Source: Neobacillus niacini (GTDB taxonomy: Bacteria > Bacillota > Bacilli > Bacillales > Cytobacillaceae). From it: DNA of 64,000 bases. How positions within the stretch are numbered: the stretch's first letter is position 1; the number at the start of each line of letters is the position of its first letter. The notes beneath the pieces were generated by a model. It worked only from the letters and a program-made list of their open reading frames with translations, searched no databases and had not been told where the DNA came from. The DNA is taken from NCBI RefSeq assembly GCF_000759675.1, contig NZ_BAWM01000004.1, forward strand, positions 1 to 64,000, given 5' to 3'. Shown one piece after another: positions 1-7,356 of the stretch. Both the position numbers and the translations under genes were made by a program.

Positions 1-860
1 GTTCAAAATCGAACAAGAAATTGCCGTTTTTTTGTCTAGACCATGCTTACATTTCTAAAAACGTAAGTTTTTCAGTGCCCTCCAGAAAATCTGAAAGACT
101 TTTTTACACACTGCCACATTTAGTTTCTTTACTTTAATACCTTTAGTGAACAACATTCCACATGTCTGGACTGCTGATTGTAGACATTAATTTTTATTAT
201 TAATGATGTAGCCTTGTTCACCGTACTTATATTTAATAACAAGCAGTTTTGAAGTTTGCTGGCATCTGTTTTTCTAGTACCTTTATGTATCCTGAAATAC
301 TGATAAATCAAGGTTTCTTGCTTCATAATGTTTTCTTGTGATTTGTAATTTTAAAAATTTGGGCATCAAGCATGGCACCAAAGCACCTCCACATTTAATC
401 GAAAACTATATTATGTAGAATTTATTGAAGTGGTTTTTACCACTAGCCAGGACCCCGGGTAGGCTCGAAAAGATTTCTTTTCGTATTAAATAATTGATAA
501 CTTTACCCTCGAAAACATTTACCAAAACCTTCTAATATGCGTCAAGTCAGGAATCCAATCTTAATAATCAAGACCGGCCAAGGAATGAGGTAATCAAAAC
601 AAATCCAGAGCCAACCTTGTAGATTATACGACACTGTCGATAGCGCGGAAGTGCCTCTAAAACCTACCTAGGTGATTGCATTATTTAGGTAAACTCAAGC
701 AGGATAAGGTACGAAAAGAGCTTCTAACTCAGTAAGAACTTGATCATTACCCTATAAACCCCATCTATTTACATTTGATTCACAATAAATATTTTTATTT
801 GTAAATCATAATACAAAGCCGGCCAAGGACAAGTACACCCAAGAATAATATTTCATTAGG
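1..860. other. Gene-poor AT-rich region
   Basis: No convincing gene was found here. A 65-codon minus-strand frame at 129-326 has no good ribosome site and no recognisable motif. The stretch holds the left copy of the 18-bp repeat, a small perfect hairpin at about 429-444, and two similar segments sharing CCGGCCAAGGA (near 573 and 819). It resembles decayed accessory DNA. Confidence 0.5.
240..257. repeat. 18-bp direct repeat, left copy
   Basis: This 18-base sequence recurs exactly and in the same orientation at 5857-5874. In the right copy it forms the anticodon-arm part of a degenerate tRNA-Sec-like sequence. Repeats of this size inside tRNA anticodon arms are typical attachment cores of tyrosine-integrase elements. 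However, no tRNA 3' half is visible next to this left copy, so an att origin is only inferred. Chance identity is unlikely but possible in AT-rich DNA. Confidence 0.4.
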
Positions 861-869
861 ATGGGGTGG

Positions 870-1150
870 GTACCTTTTTCTATATAGATTACTGCTCAAA
901 AAGTGCACAATTGAAGTCCCATCAATTTTTAGGAGACCAGCTCCCTCCGTTGGCGTGCGTGCCCAGGATTTATCAGCACTGGATGAGGTGTAATGATACT
1001 GATCGAAGATGGTTCCATTTGGAGCTTTTAAGGTTACGCCAACTCCTGTGTTTTTATAGTAGTTACTTGTTTCCCAGACAAAGTATCATTAAGCAGGGAT
1101 AATCGTTCCATTTGGAATTGTATATGGAGCAGAACCGACACCAACAAGAT
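870..1150 (-). pseudogene. Remnant of a lamin-tail-domain (LTD-like) secreted protein
   Basis: On the minus strand two frames give protein-like sequence that reads as one domain if a frameshift and a stop are ignored. The first part contains SAPYTIPNGTIIPA and then stops. The next frame continues with GVGVTLKAPNGTIFDQYHY and SADKSWARTPTEG. The pattern of a PNGT turn followed by VTLxxPNGTxxD and SWxRxP resembles bacterial lamin-tail domains of extracellular nucleases and phosphoesterases. There is no start codon, no ribosome site and no intact frame, so it is called a decayed fragment. The next gene upstream on this strand is a secreted phosphoesterase, which is compatible with a former cluster of secreted enzymes. 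Assignment rests on motif resemblance only. Confidence 0.4.
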
Positions 1151-1161
1151 CATTTTTTTGC

Positions 1162-1194
1162 AAAAAAAGAAAACTCTTGTTAATAAGAGTTTTC
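1162..1194 (-). terminator. Intrinsic terminator of the phosphoesterase gene
   Basis: The stem GAAAACTCTT pairs with AAGAGTTTTC around a 6-base loop and is followed on the minus strand by seven T residues. It lies about 90 bases after the stop codon of the phosphoesterase/beta-propeller gene. Confidence 0.85.
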
Positions 1195-1280
1195 CATGAG
1201 AAATTTCATCTTCACCATTCCATGTGATGTTTAGTCCAGTTATCACTTATTACTGGGATTAATGTATTTCATTATCTTTT

Positions 1281-3845
1281 TTATTTTGAAGTAAAAGCAT
1301 ATAAATTTCCATCAAAAGCTCCCACTACGAGCGTATTACCGGAAATGGCCGGAGAGGAAGCCACGGGTGCGCCGATCTTAAATTTCCATGTTGCTTCTCC
1401 GGTATGCCGATTCAAACCATAAAGGAAACCGTCATTGGAACCAATATAGACCGAATTCCCGCTTACTGCAGCAGAAGAAACGATTCCACCTTGAGTTTCA
1501 AATTTCCACTTCTTTTCGCCCGTATTGGCATCGAATGCAGCGACTTGGCCATCAGGGAATCCCATATACACAACCCCTTTTGAAACGGCTGGTGAAGAAG
1601 GGGTCACCTGGCGCGGCATATATTTTCCGACGCCTTCAAGTGAATCAGGGCTCTGGTATGTCCAATTTGTAGTACCATCGATTGCCTTTACGGAAGCCAA
1701 GATCCCTGTTCTGAACCCTACATATATATTACCGTTGTCCAATGCTGCCACCGAGTGAGACCAACTGGACAAGCTCGGACGCTTTTTCCAGACGAGGTTT
1801 CCTGTTTTCGCATCCATGGCATAAAGATAACTGCTGCCTGCAATCGTATAGAGGATCCCGTTATCCACAACCGGCGTAGCGGCAATGAAATGGTCGTTTT
1901 CCAGCGGCTTTTCCCATAACGTTTCCCCTGTTTCCCCATTCAGGGCAATCATGAAACTGCCTTTCCGGGTGCTATATCCTTGGTATACGATACCTTCAGC
2001 AAACGTTGGGGAAGAGTACATGCGGCCGCGCTGAATGCCGTCCTGTTCTATTCCGATCTTTTTCTCCCATAATAGTGTTCCGGTATTATCATTTACAGCA
2101 TAGATGTTTCCCCTTACGGATGAAGCATAGACAACCCCATTTGAGACAGCAGGGGAAGCCTGAACCTGTGCATTTGTCTTGAACTGCCAACGTTTAGAAC
2201 CGGTAGCCAGATCAATGGCCAAAATGCTGTTCTCTTCCACATCGTTCTCATCCCTTGTTCCTATATATACGGAATCACCCACGATAGACGGAGATGAGGT
2301 AACAATCGAACCTTGCGTTTGAAAGCTCCATGCCAGATTTAAATTTGGCGAAAGTTCATCTGGTGACTCACCAGTATGTTTTGCGTTCCCTTTAAACGTG
2401 GACCAATCAGTACCGCCCTTTGGGATCACAGGCGTGTATTGCCCGGAAATCTGGAATGTTGACTTCTGTTCCCATATATGACCATTTGAGTCTGTGGCAC
2501 GAACTTCCATTTGATGCTGACCCGGTTGTTCTTTGGCGGCATCCCAATTGGAGGACCAAGTGAATTCGCTGCTTTGCTTCGCCTTTTTCCATGGACCGTT
2601 ATCAATTCGGAATTCCGCTTTTTCGACCGTACTTGTTGAATTGAAAATATTGAACTGTACTTTTGTCTTACTCATCGGAATCTCGCTTCCTGGAGCTGGA
2701 TGAATAATTGTCAGGTTGTCTTCAATCCCGAACATTTTAAATTGCGTATCGATTTTGTCTTCCTTCATATGGATAAGACGATAACCCGATGGTGTAAAAT
2801 CGTTTGTGTTGGAATTGGTGGAGCTGGTGACGATATGTTTGGCACCAGGGATTACTTCCCCGGACACGTCGTTGATATGAGTATGTCCGCTCAATAACAG
2901 CTTCGTGTTGTACTTGGCCAGAACATCCAGGAAATCCTTCGTTCCATTAATCGGAGTATCAGGCGCATTTAGTTGGATATGCGCTACCGCTACCACTTGT
3001 TTATTTTTGGCATTCATCTCCAGATCCTGCTTTAGCCATTCCAGCTGTTCGGGCTGGGTGAAGCCCAGATGGTTTTCCAGAATGATAAAATGCTTGTTAC
3101 CATAATCAAAGGAATACCACTCAGGTCCTAAGTATTGACGATACCGTTCAACGCGTGATTTGTAGTCCGGGCCTGACGTGATGTCATGGTTCCCTGGCGC
3201 TGGATAAAACGGCAATTTTGAAGTGGCCGTAGCAGCGGTGTAGTCCTTAAATTCTTCATCGGTTGCATAGTAAGTCAAGTCACCGTTAACCAGCACGAAA
3301 TCAGCGGAACCTTTCAGTTTGTTCAGTTGCGTAACTTCATTCATAAATTTTTCGCGATTGTTGACACTGCTGTCTTTAACATGGACATCCGCTAAGTTTG
3401 CAAAGGTAAATTTCTCTTTGCTCGTTTCCGAGGAAGCGATCAAGTTGAAATCCTGAACCTTTTTTTCATCGGCTTTCAGGTCTTTCATGTGCCTGTAAAA
3501 CATCGGGGTCATGTTTGCGTCCGTTGGAACCTTGTACCCGCTTGGGACGGTGATGAAAACGATATCGGACAACCTTCTTTCAGGATTGATGTCCAAAGAA
3601 TAATCTCCGTTTTCATCTGTCCTGGTTATTTGAGACCCGTCAGAAACACTAACATTTGGAAGCCCTTTTTCCCCTGGATCCTGAACTCCATTGCCGTTTT
3701 TGTCCACATACACCGTTCCTGTAACGTTGGCAAATCCATTATCTGCGAGAACTGGCTTCATGAATACGGATAAAGCCAATCCAGCCATGCCAACAGCGAC
3801 GAAAGGCTGCATTTTCTTTCTTAATTTCGAAAGCTTCTGTTCCAT
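1281..3845 (-). CDS. Secreted metallophosphoesterase with SdrD-B-like and PQQ-type beta-propeller domains
   Basis: This 854-residue protein has a signal peptide (residues 1 to about 34). A short SdrD/B-like repeat follows (about 38-115; KNGNGVQDPGEKG). Next comes a calcineurin-like phosphoesterase domain (about 147-340). Its metal ligands are all visible: DVH at 153-155, NGD near 187-189, GNHD at 218-221, H289 and GHTH at 320-323. An Ig-like segment follows (about 375-467). The C-terminal half (about 480-854) is a run of PQQ/WD-type blades with repeats such as AIDLATGSKRW and AMDAKTGNLVWKK. The enzyme should act outside the membrane on a phosphoester; its substrate cannot be read from the sequence and the propeller may bind ligand or wall. 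The ATG follows an AAAGGAG site. There is no LPXTG motif. A HupE-like gene lies upstream on the same strand, with decayed genes on the far side. Confidence 0.85.
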   Translation of the reverse strand: MEQKLSKLRKKMQPFVAVGMAGLALSVFMKPVLADNGFANVTGTVYVDKNGNGVQDPGEKGLPNVSVSDGSQITRTDENGDYSLDINPERRLSDIVFITVPSGYKVPTDANMTPMFYRHMKDLKADEKKVQDFNLIASSETSKEKFTFANLADVHVKDSSVNNREKFMNEVTQLNKLKGSADFVLVNGDLTYYATDEEFKDYTAATATSKLPFYPAPGNHDITSGPDYKSRVERYRQYLGPEWYSFDYGNKHFIILENHLGFTQPEQLEWLKQDLEMNAKNKQVVAVAHIQLNAPDTPINGTKDFLDVLAKYNTKLLLSGHTHINDVSGEVIPGAKHIVTSSTNSNTNDFTPSGYRLIHMKEDKIDTQFKMFGIEDNLTIIHPAPGSEIPMSKTKVQFNIFNSTSTVEKAEFRIDNGPWKKAKQSSEFTWSSNWDAAKEQPGQHQMEVRATDSNGHIWEQKSTFQISGQYTPVIPKGGTDWSTFKGNAKHTGESPDELSPNLNLAWSFQTQGSIVTSSPSIVGDSVYIGTRDENDVEENSILAIDLATGSKRWQFKTNAQVQASPAVSNGVVYASSVRGNIYAVNDNTGTLLWEKKIGIEQDGIQRGRMYSSPTFAEGIVYQGYSTRKGSFMIALNGETGETLWEKPLENDHFIAATPVVDNGILYTIAGSSYLYAMDAKTGNLVWKKRPSLSSWSHSVAALDNGNIYVGFRTGILASVKAIDGTTNWTYQSPDSLEGVGKYMPRQVTPSSPAVSKGVVYMGFPDGQVAAFDANTGEKKWKFETQGGIVSSAAVSGNSVYIGSNDGFLYGLNRHTGEATWKFKIGAPVASSPAISGNTLVVGAFDGNLYAFTSK

Positions 3846-3962
3846 TTTTCATTTCTCCTTTACCTGTTTTCTCTCCTAAGTTACATCTATGTATGGTGGT
3901 CTCTCTAATAATCTGTTTGTCCTTTAGGCATTCCCCCTTTCAGTAATTCGTCCACGGAGTTC

Positions 3963-5054
3963 TCATCCAAAGAAACGCTGTACGTACCAAACAAAGCCAA
4001 TTAAACTGATTGCGACCGACGCCGTACCCTGTATCATGCTACCCCGCCTGTTTCTGCGAACCAGCAGAATGATAGGGAATATGATTAGAAGAATCATTGC
4101 TTGTCCACCCTCTACTCCCAAGTTAAAAAAGAGGATCGATAACAGAGTTCGAAGTGATAGATCTCCCGTTATTTCCAGTGCTCCCGAAAATCCCAAACCA
4201 TGAATGAGTCCGAAGCCAAATACGATCCACAGCCTGTAACGACCGGAAGGGAAAAATAGATATTCAAAGGCTACGAACACAATACTGAGAGCAATCAAAG
4301 GCTCCACGACGTCAGGCGAGACCGAAACCAAATTCAAGGCACTAAGTCCAAGACTAACACTGTGCGACAAGGTAAAGACGGTAACCACTTTCATTACATC
4401 TTTTAACGTTTTGGAACATAACAGCAAAGCAATCACAAACAAGATATGGTCTAAGCCGATAAGGATATGGTGGAAGCCCAGCTGTACAAAGCTTATTACT
4501 TGTCCCCAAAGAGTCCCGTTACCCAATTCGAATGTTCTTTCCTTAGCTGTTAAAATAAATTCGCCCGTTTCAGTTCCGAGCTCATAATGAGCAATGTTTC
4601 GGTGCAAGCGGTCATTGTCATCGAAGAATATATTGTAATGAATTTCAACTGTTTTCTTGGACACATCCTGGACAGGAAAGTCGATTCCAATCCTTGCGTA
4701 GCTCAACTCTCCTTCTTGTTTAAGGCCAATATCAGAAATTTTCCCGTATGTTTTGACTCCGTCTGCAAAAACCTCAAGATTCTGAGACAAATAGTCTTCG
4801 ATTAACATTTTGTTCCTGCTTAGGGCATCCGACAGCTCATCCTCCTTCATTTCCGGAAGATTACCCAGTTCTACTACCCTCCCCAATTCAAAAATGTCTA
4901 CTGTTAGTTCATAGTGAAGGACTCCGGCCTCTGCCGTTATGTTTGACCTACCCTCACTGTTATCTGTATGGGCATGAACGGAACTTGGAATCTGGCTTAT
5001 GCTAAATATGATGAAAAAGATTGCAGCAAACCAGGTTGTTACGGATGACCTCAT
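3963..5054 (-). CDS. HupE/UreJ-family membrane protein with extracellular N-terminal domain
   Basis: This 363-residue protein begins with a signal-like hydrophobic segment (about 8-28). An approximately 170-residue hydrophilic domain follows, and then a polytopic C-terminal part (about 185-363). The membrane part carries the HupE/UreJ_2 hallmarks: FHHILIGLDHILF, LSHSVSLGLSAL and FGLIHGLGFSGAL, whose conserved His and Asp residues could bind a metal ion. Family members are often found with nickel/cobalt enzymes, and a role in metal transport is inferred rather than proven. No urease or hydrogenase gene is present in this window. The ATG follows AAAAAAGGAG. The gene lies upstream of the secreted phosphoesterase with a gap of about 117 bases, so the two may share function or transcription. 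Confidence 0.8.
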   Translation of the reverse strand: MRSSVTTWFAAIFFIIFSISQIPSSVHAHTDNSEGRSNITAEAGVLHYELTVDIFELGRVVELGNLPEMKEDELSDALSRNKMLIEDYLSQNLEVFADGVKTYGKISDIGLKQEGELSYARIGIDFPVQDVSKKTVEIHYNIFFDDNDRLHRNIAHYELGTETGEFILTAKERTFELGNGTLWGQVISFVQLGFHHILIGLDHILFVIALLLCSKTLKDVMKVVTVFTLSHSVSLGLSALNLVSVSPDVVEPLIALSIVFVAFEYLFFPSGRYRLWIVFGFGLIHGLGFSGALEITGDLSLRTLLSILFFNLGVEGGQAMILLIIFPIILLVRRNRRGSMIQGTASVAISLIGFVWYVQRFFG

Positions 5055-5350
5055 ATTGTTTCTCCTTTTTTAGTTGATATTCAGATACTAGTAGCAACTA
5101 TTATTTTTTTATAATTTTAACTGCAGAAATAGTATTTTTTCCTCAGTTGTTCCCTTTCGTTACTTTTTTTCGATTACTACTGCTTCGATTTACGGTACTA
5201 TGTTTACAGCTTAGATAACAGGCTACTCAAATAGTTTAAATATAGATTGTTAAATGATTGTTTAACGCTTGTAAAATTTTTATTAAAAATCGACCTTGTA
5301 AAAATTGGATACTTCCTTTGGAAGTACGTAGGCTTCTGCCGAAATGAAAA

Positions 5351-5378
5351 CAAGCTGGCAGCAGATTGTACCAGCTTG
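5351..5378 (-). terminator. Hairpin downstream of a gene remnant
   Basis: CAAGCTGG pairs with CCAGCTTG around a 12-base loop, with four T residues following on the minus strand. It lies about 100 bases beyond the stop of the remnant at 5482-5717 and may be its old terminator. The tail is weak. Confidence 0.35.
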
Positions 5379-5481
5379 TAATAATATTAATGTCTCAAAA
5401 CACAACCATTAATGAAAGGATTGTTGCGGATTAACTTCTCCCTGTTAAAGGAAGGAGATCTTTCTGAGATGCATTTCGGTG

Positions 5482-5717
5482 TTAGTTACTTGTGAATTTT
5501 AACTGGAATCTGTCGGACTTATAGATAACCTTCACTTTGTACTTGCCTGGTAAACCCGTGGTCTCAATAGAAGAAAATACTCCATTCCGTTGATGCTTAT
5601 AAACGTTATGAGAATGACGCCGTTAGCTGATACATAATTGCCCGTAAAATTCAGACACAATTTCCCCTTTACGGTTTCCCCGTAACTGCTACCCACGTAT
5701 TCGCTAAAATTAAGCAA
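5482..5717 (-). pseudogene. Frameshifted C-terminal fragment of a probable secreted protein
   Basis: A minus-strand frame reads SSYGETVKGKLCLNFTGNY and onward into VSANGVILITF. After a shift near 5585, the other frame reads SIETTGLPGKYKVKV followed by IYKSDRFQLKFTSN and a stop at 5482-5484. The joined sequence looks like the end of a beta-sandwich (Ig/Cna-like) extracellular domain, with the typical TTGLPGKYKVKV strand pattern. No start codon or ribosome site belongs to it, so it is treated as a decayed gene. The family is not identified. Confidence 0.4.
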
Positions 5718-5807
5718 AATATATCGGGGTGTTACCGTTAAAATTAACGAATTAAAACAACGTTAACACAACGTGAACCCTTGCGGTTACTAGCTTTTTG
5801 TTTACGT

Positions 5808-5903
5808 TGGCGGGACTGCGTGGGAATCGAACCCACCAGACCAGGCATGCAAGTCTCAAGCAGTTTTGAAGTTTATCACCGTCCCCGGCAGGACACTTCT
5901 CAC
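5808..5903 (-). pseudogene. Degenerate selenocysteine-tRNA-like sequence (selC remnant)
   Basis: The minus strand has a tRNA 3' half with encoded CCA (5808-5810), discriminator G, acceptor strand GCAGTCCC and a perfect T arm (GTGGG TTCGATT CCCAC). Before it come a long variable arm (AGAC pairing with GTCT) and the loop CTTCAAA, which contains the anticodon TCA as in bacterial tRNA-Sec. The spacing gives a total near 96 bases, matching tRNA-Sec and not ordinary tRNAs. The 5' half is spoiled: the expected acceptor partner GGGACTGC is missing, the anticodon stem does not pair fully, and only a D-arm-like GTCC/GGAC stem remains. No selA, selB or selD occurs in the window. It is therefore called a decayed or truncated copy. 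Confidence 0.5.
5857..5874. repeat. 18-bp direct repeat, right copy (tRNA anticodon arm)
   Basis: Identical to 240-257. It covers the anticodon loop and part of the stem of the tRNA-Sec-like remnant. Together the two copies bracket a 5.6-kb segment carrying the HupE-like and phosphoesterase genes. Confidence 0.4.
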
Positions 5904-5919
5904 TCTATAGTGTTATTAT

Positions 5920-6370
5920 TTTCGCGTTAAAAATATCGAGCTTGCATTTGCAGCCAATTACTGAGCTGCAGATGATTGACATAGAAAGATCAGAAAATCA
6001 TGTCCGCAATATCTTTTGGACCTCTTTCGGCAAAAATTAAAAGTAATCTAGAGTCATGAAGAAAAAAATCTGCTCTATTATTGATATCTTTTAGGTCATG
6101 TAAGTCAACAAGGACCTATATGACCTGAAATACAACTAAAAGATAACGTGATAATCAGCGGTCAAAAGAAATAACAGGTGAGGAATGTGCCAATTTCACA
6201 ATAAGTGTTTACGTGAATAAGGAAGAAATTAGGAAGTATATCAATCAAAACTTGAGAAATCCTTAAAAGAAGCCTTATGACTTGGGATATTGAACAAATG
6301 TCGAAGTGAACTCGTTTTTACAAACATTGAGCATTACTCTCGTTAGTGGTTCTGCTCTGTAAAGAGCACT
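5920..6370. other. Gene-poor region between tRNA remnant and orphan terminator
   Basis: There is no intact gene. A short plus-strand open stretch (about 6160-6266) reads as protein-like sequence including NFTISVYVNKEEIRKYI before a stop. It lacks a start codon and ribosome site, so it may be the last fragment of a lost gene. An inverted AGGTCA array lies at 6093-6126. Confidence 0.4.
6093..6126. promoter_or_regulatory. Inverted AGGTCA array, site A
   Basis: AGGTCATGTAAGTC is followed after 6 bases by GACCTATATGACCT, its reverse complement at 12 of 14 positions. Each arm contains two AGGTCA-like half-sites. The arrangement suggests a binding site for a dimeric or oligomeric DNA-binding protein, for example an element-borne regulator, replication or recombination protein. 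No cognate protein gene is visible. Confidence 0.45.
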
Positions 6371-6373
6371 CAT

Positions 6374-6423
6374 AAAAACCCTAGAAACGTTGAAATAACG
6401 CATGTTCTAGGGTTTTTTATTTT
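6374..6423. terminator. Orphan bidirectional terminator
   Basis: AAACCCTAGAA pairs with TTCTAGGGTTT across an 18-base loop, flanked by A residues on the left and T residues on the right. Similar CCTAG-type terminators often follow integrase genes in Bacillus mobile elements. Here no integrase or other intact gene precedes it on either side. Confidence 0.7.
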
Positions 6424-6590
6424 TGTCTGCTATGTAGAATAATGTATTATCCCCCAATTTGTTGGGGGAGGTTTTGGGGGAAGTTTCAAGGAAAAAATAT
6501 TAAGTGGACAGGCGTATTTTATTTGCACAGTCATACTGCCAGTAAGGAGACTTATTTAATAATAGGACACATGTGTTTTATTTATTTTTG

Positions 6591-6623
6591 AGGTCACATA
6601 GGTCATAATGACCTCAATGACCT
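6591..6623. promoter_or_regulatory. Inverted AGGTCA array, site B
   Basis: AGGTCACATAGGTCA is followed after 3 bases by TGACCTCAATGACCT, an imperfect inverted copy. It repeats the design of site A 500 bases away: paired half-sites in each arm, inverted about a short centre. Confidence 0.45.
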
Positions 6624-6970
6624 TTAAATTTACTATAAGAGAGCAATACAGTCAATGGAAATGAACCCTAAGAGATACAGATGTTATTGCAGATGTTTAC
6701 ATCATGCCGCCCATTCTACTTTGATATAAATAGAAATAAATATTGAGAAAAAAGTCAATAAAACATGGGTTTCCAAATAAATTTAATAAATCCTTTTAAA
6801 TAGTATCTAAAAACAATGCGGACAAACTTGCGGACAAGAGGTAAGGTTCTTCTTGTCCTTACCTGCTTCCCAAGCCTAAAACACTTTACCAAGTTTCCCT
6901 TATTTTTGAGTTATGACACTTTATTAATAAAAAAAAGACCGCATAAATCCTCTTTGGAACGATCTCTTAA

Positions 6971-7007
6971 AGTAAAAAGCACGCTTGAGCATGCTTTTTA
7001 CTTTTTT
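6971..7007. terminator. Orphan hairpin terminator
   Basis: AGTAAAAAGCA pairs with TGCTTTTTACT around a 10-base loop, and T residues follow on the plus strand. No intact gene ends here. Confidence 0.6.
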
Positions 7008-7316
7008 AGCTATTTACGAAATGTCTGATTATGGTAATTCTGATAATGCTGAGACTAGAAGTTAGGATTCACATACGTTTGTGGTTGGAAACCAACTGAA
7101 CCCTATTTGACCTGAAAGTTCTTGCTCCAGTTGATTACACTGTGCTATGACTTCCTAACATCTCAGCATTGCTAATTCATGTCCTTGGAGGCTTTGCTGA
7201 ATGGTTTGAACTGTCATGCGTTCTTTTCTTTACTATATTCCGCCTTTCACAGCTTTCTCATTCTCCTAGCTAAATTCCAAATAATAATAAGAATAACAAC
7301 TCTAATAATACAAAGG

Positions 7317-7349
7317 AGAAAGGAATCCATTACAGATTCCTTTCTTTTG
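7317..7349. terminator. Hairpin at the end of the CAP-domain gene
   Basis: AGAAAGGAATC pairs with GATTCCTTTCT over a 7-base loop. It lies just beyond the stop codon of the CAP-domain lipoprotein gene on the minus strand. The T-rich flank is better on the plus strand, so direction is uncertain. Confidence 0.6.
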
Positions 7350-7356
7350 TTCTTTA

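Larger units (their letters stand above)
6424..7316. other. Gene-poor region
   Basis: No credible gene was found. A 70-codon frame at 6816-7028 runs through a terminator hairpin and lacks a ribosome site. The region holds a second AGGTCA array (6591-6623), a G/C-tract segment (6452-6480) and a terminator-like hairpin at 6971-7007. Confidence 0.5.

Noticed and set aside
129..326. 65-codon minus-strand frame with a plausible composition
   Set aside because: No ribosome site, no recognisable motif, and it runs through the 18-bp repeat. It lies in decayed DNA.
866..1102. 78-codon plus-strand frame
   Set aside because: The opposite strand shows the lamin-tail-like remnant; this frame has no ribosome site and odd composition.
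6816..7028. 70-codon plus-strand frame
   Set aside because: It reads through a terminator hairpin and has no ribosome site; it is low-complexity sequence.
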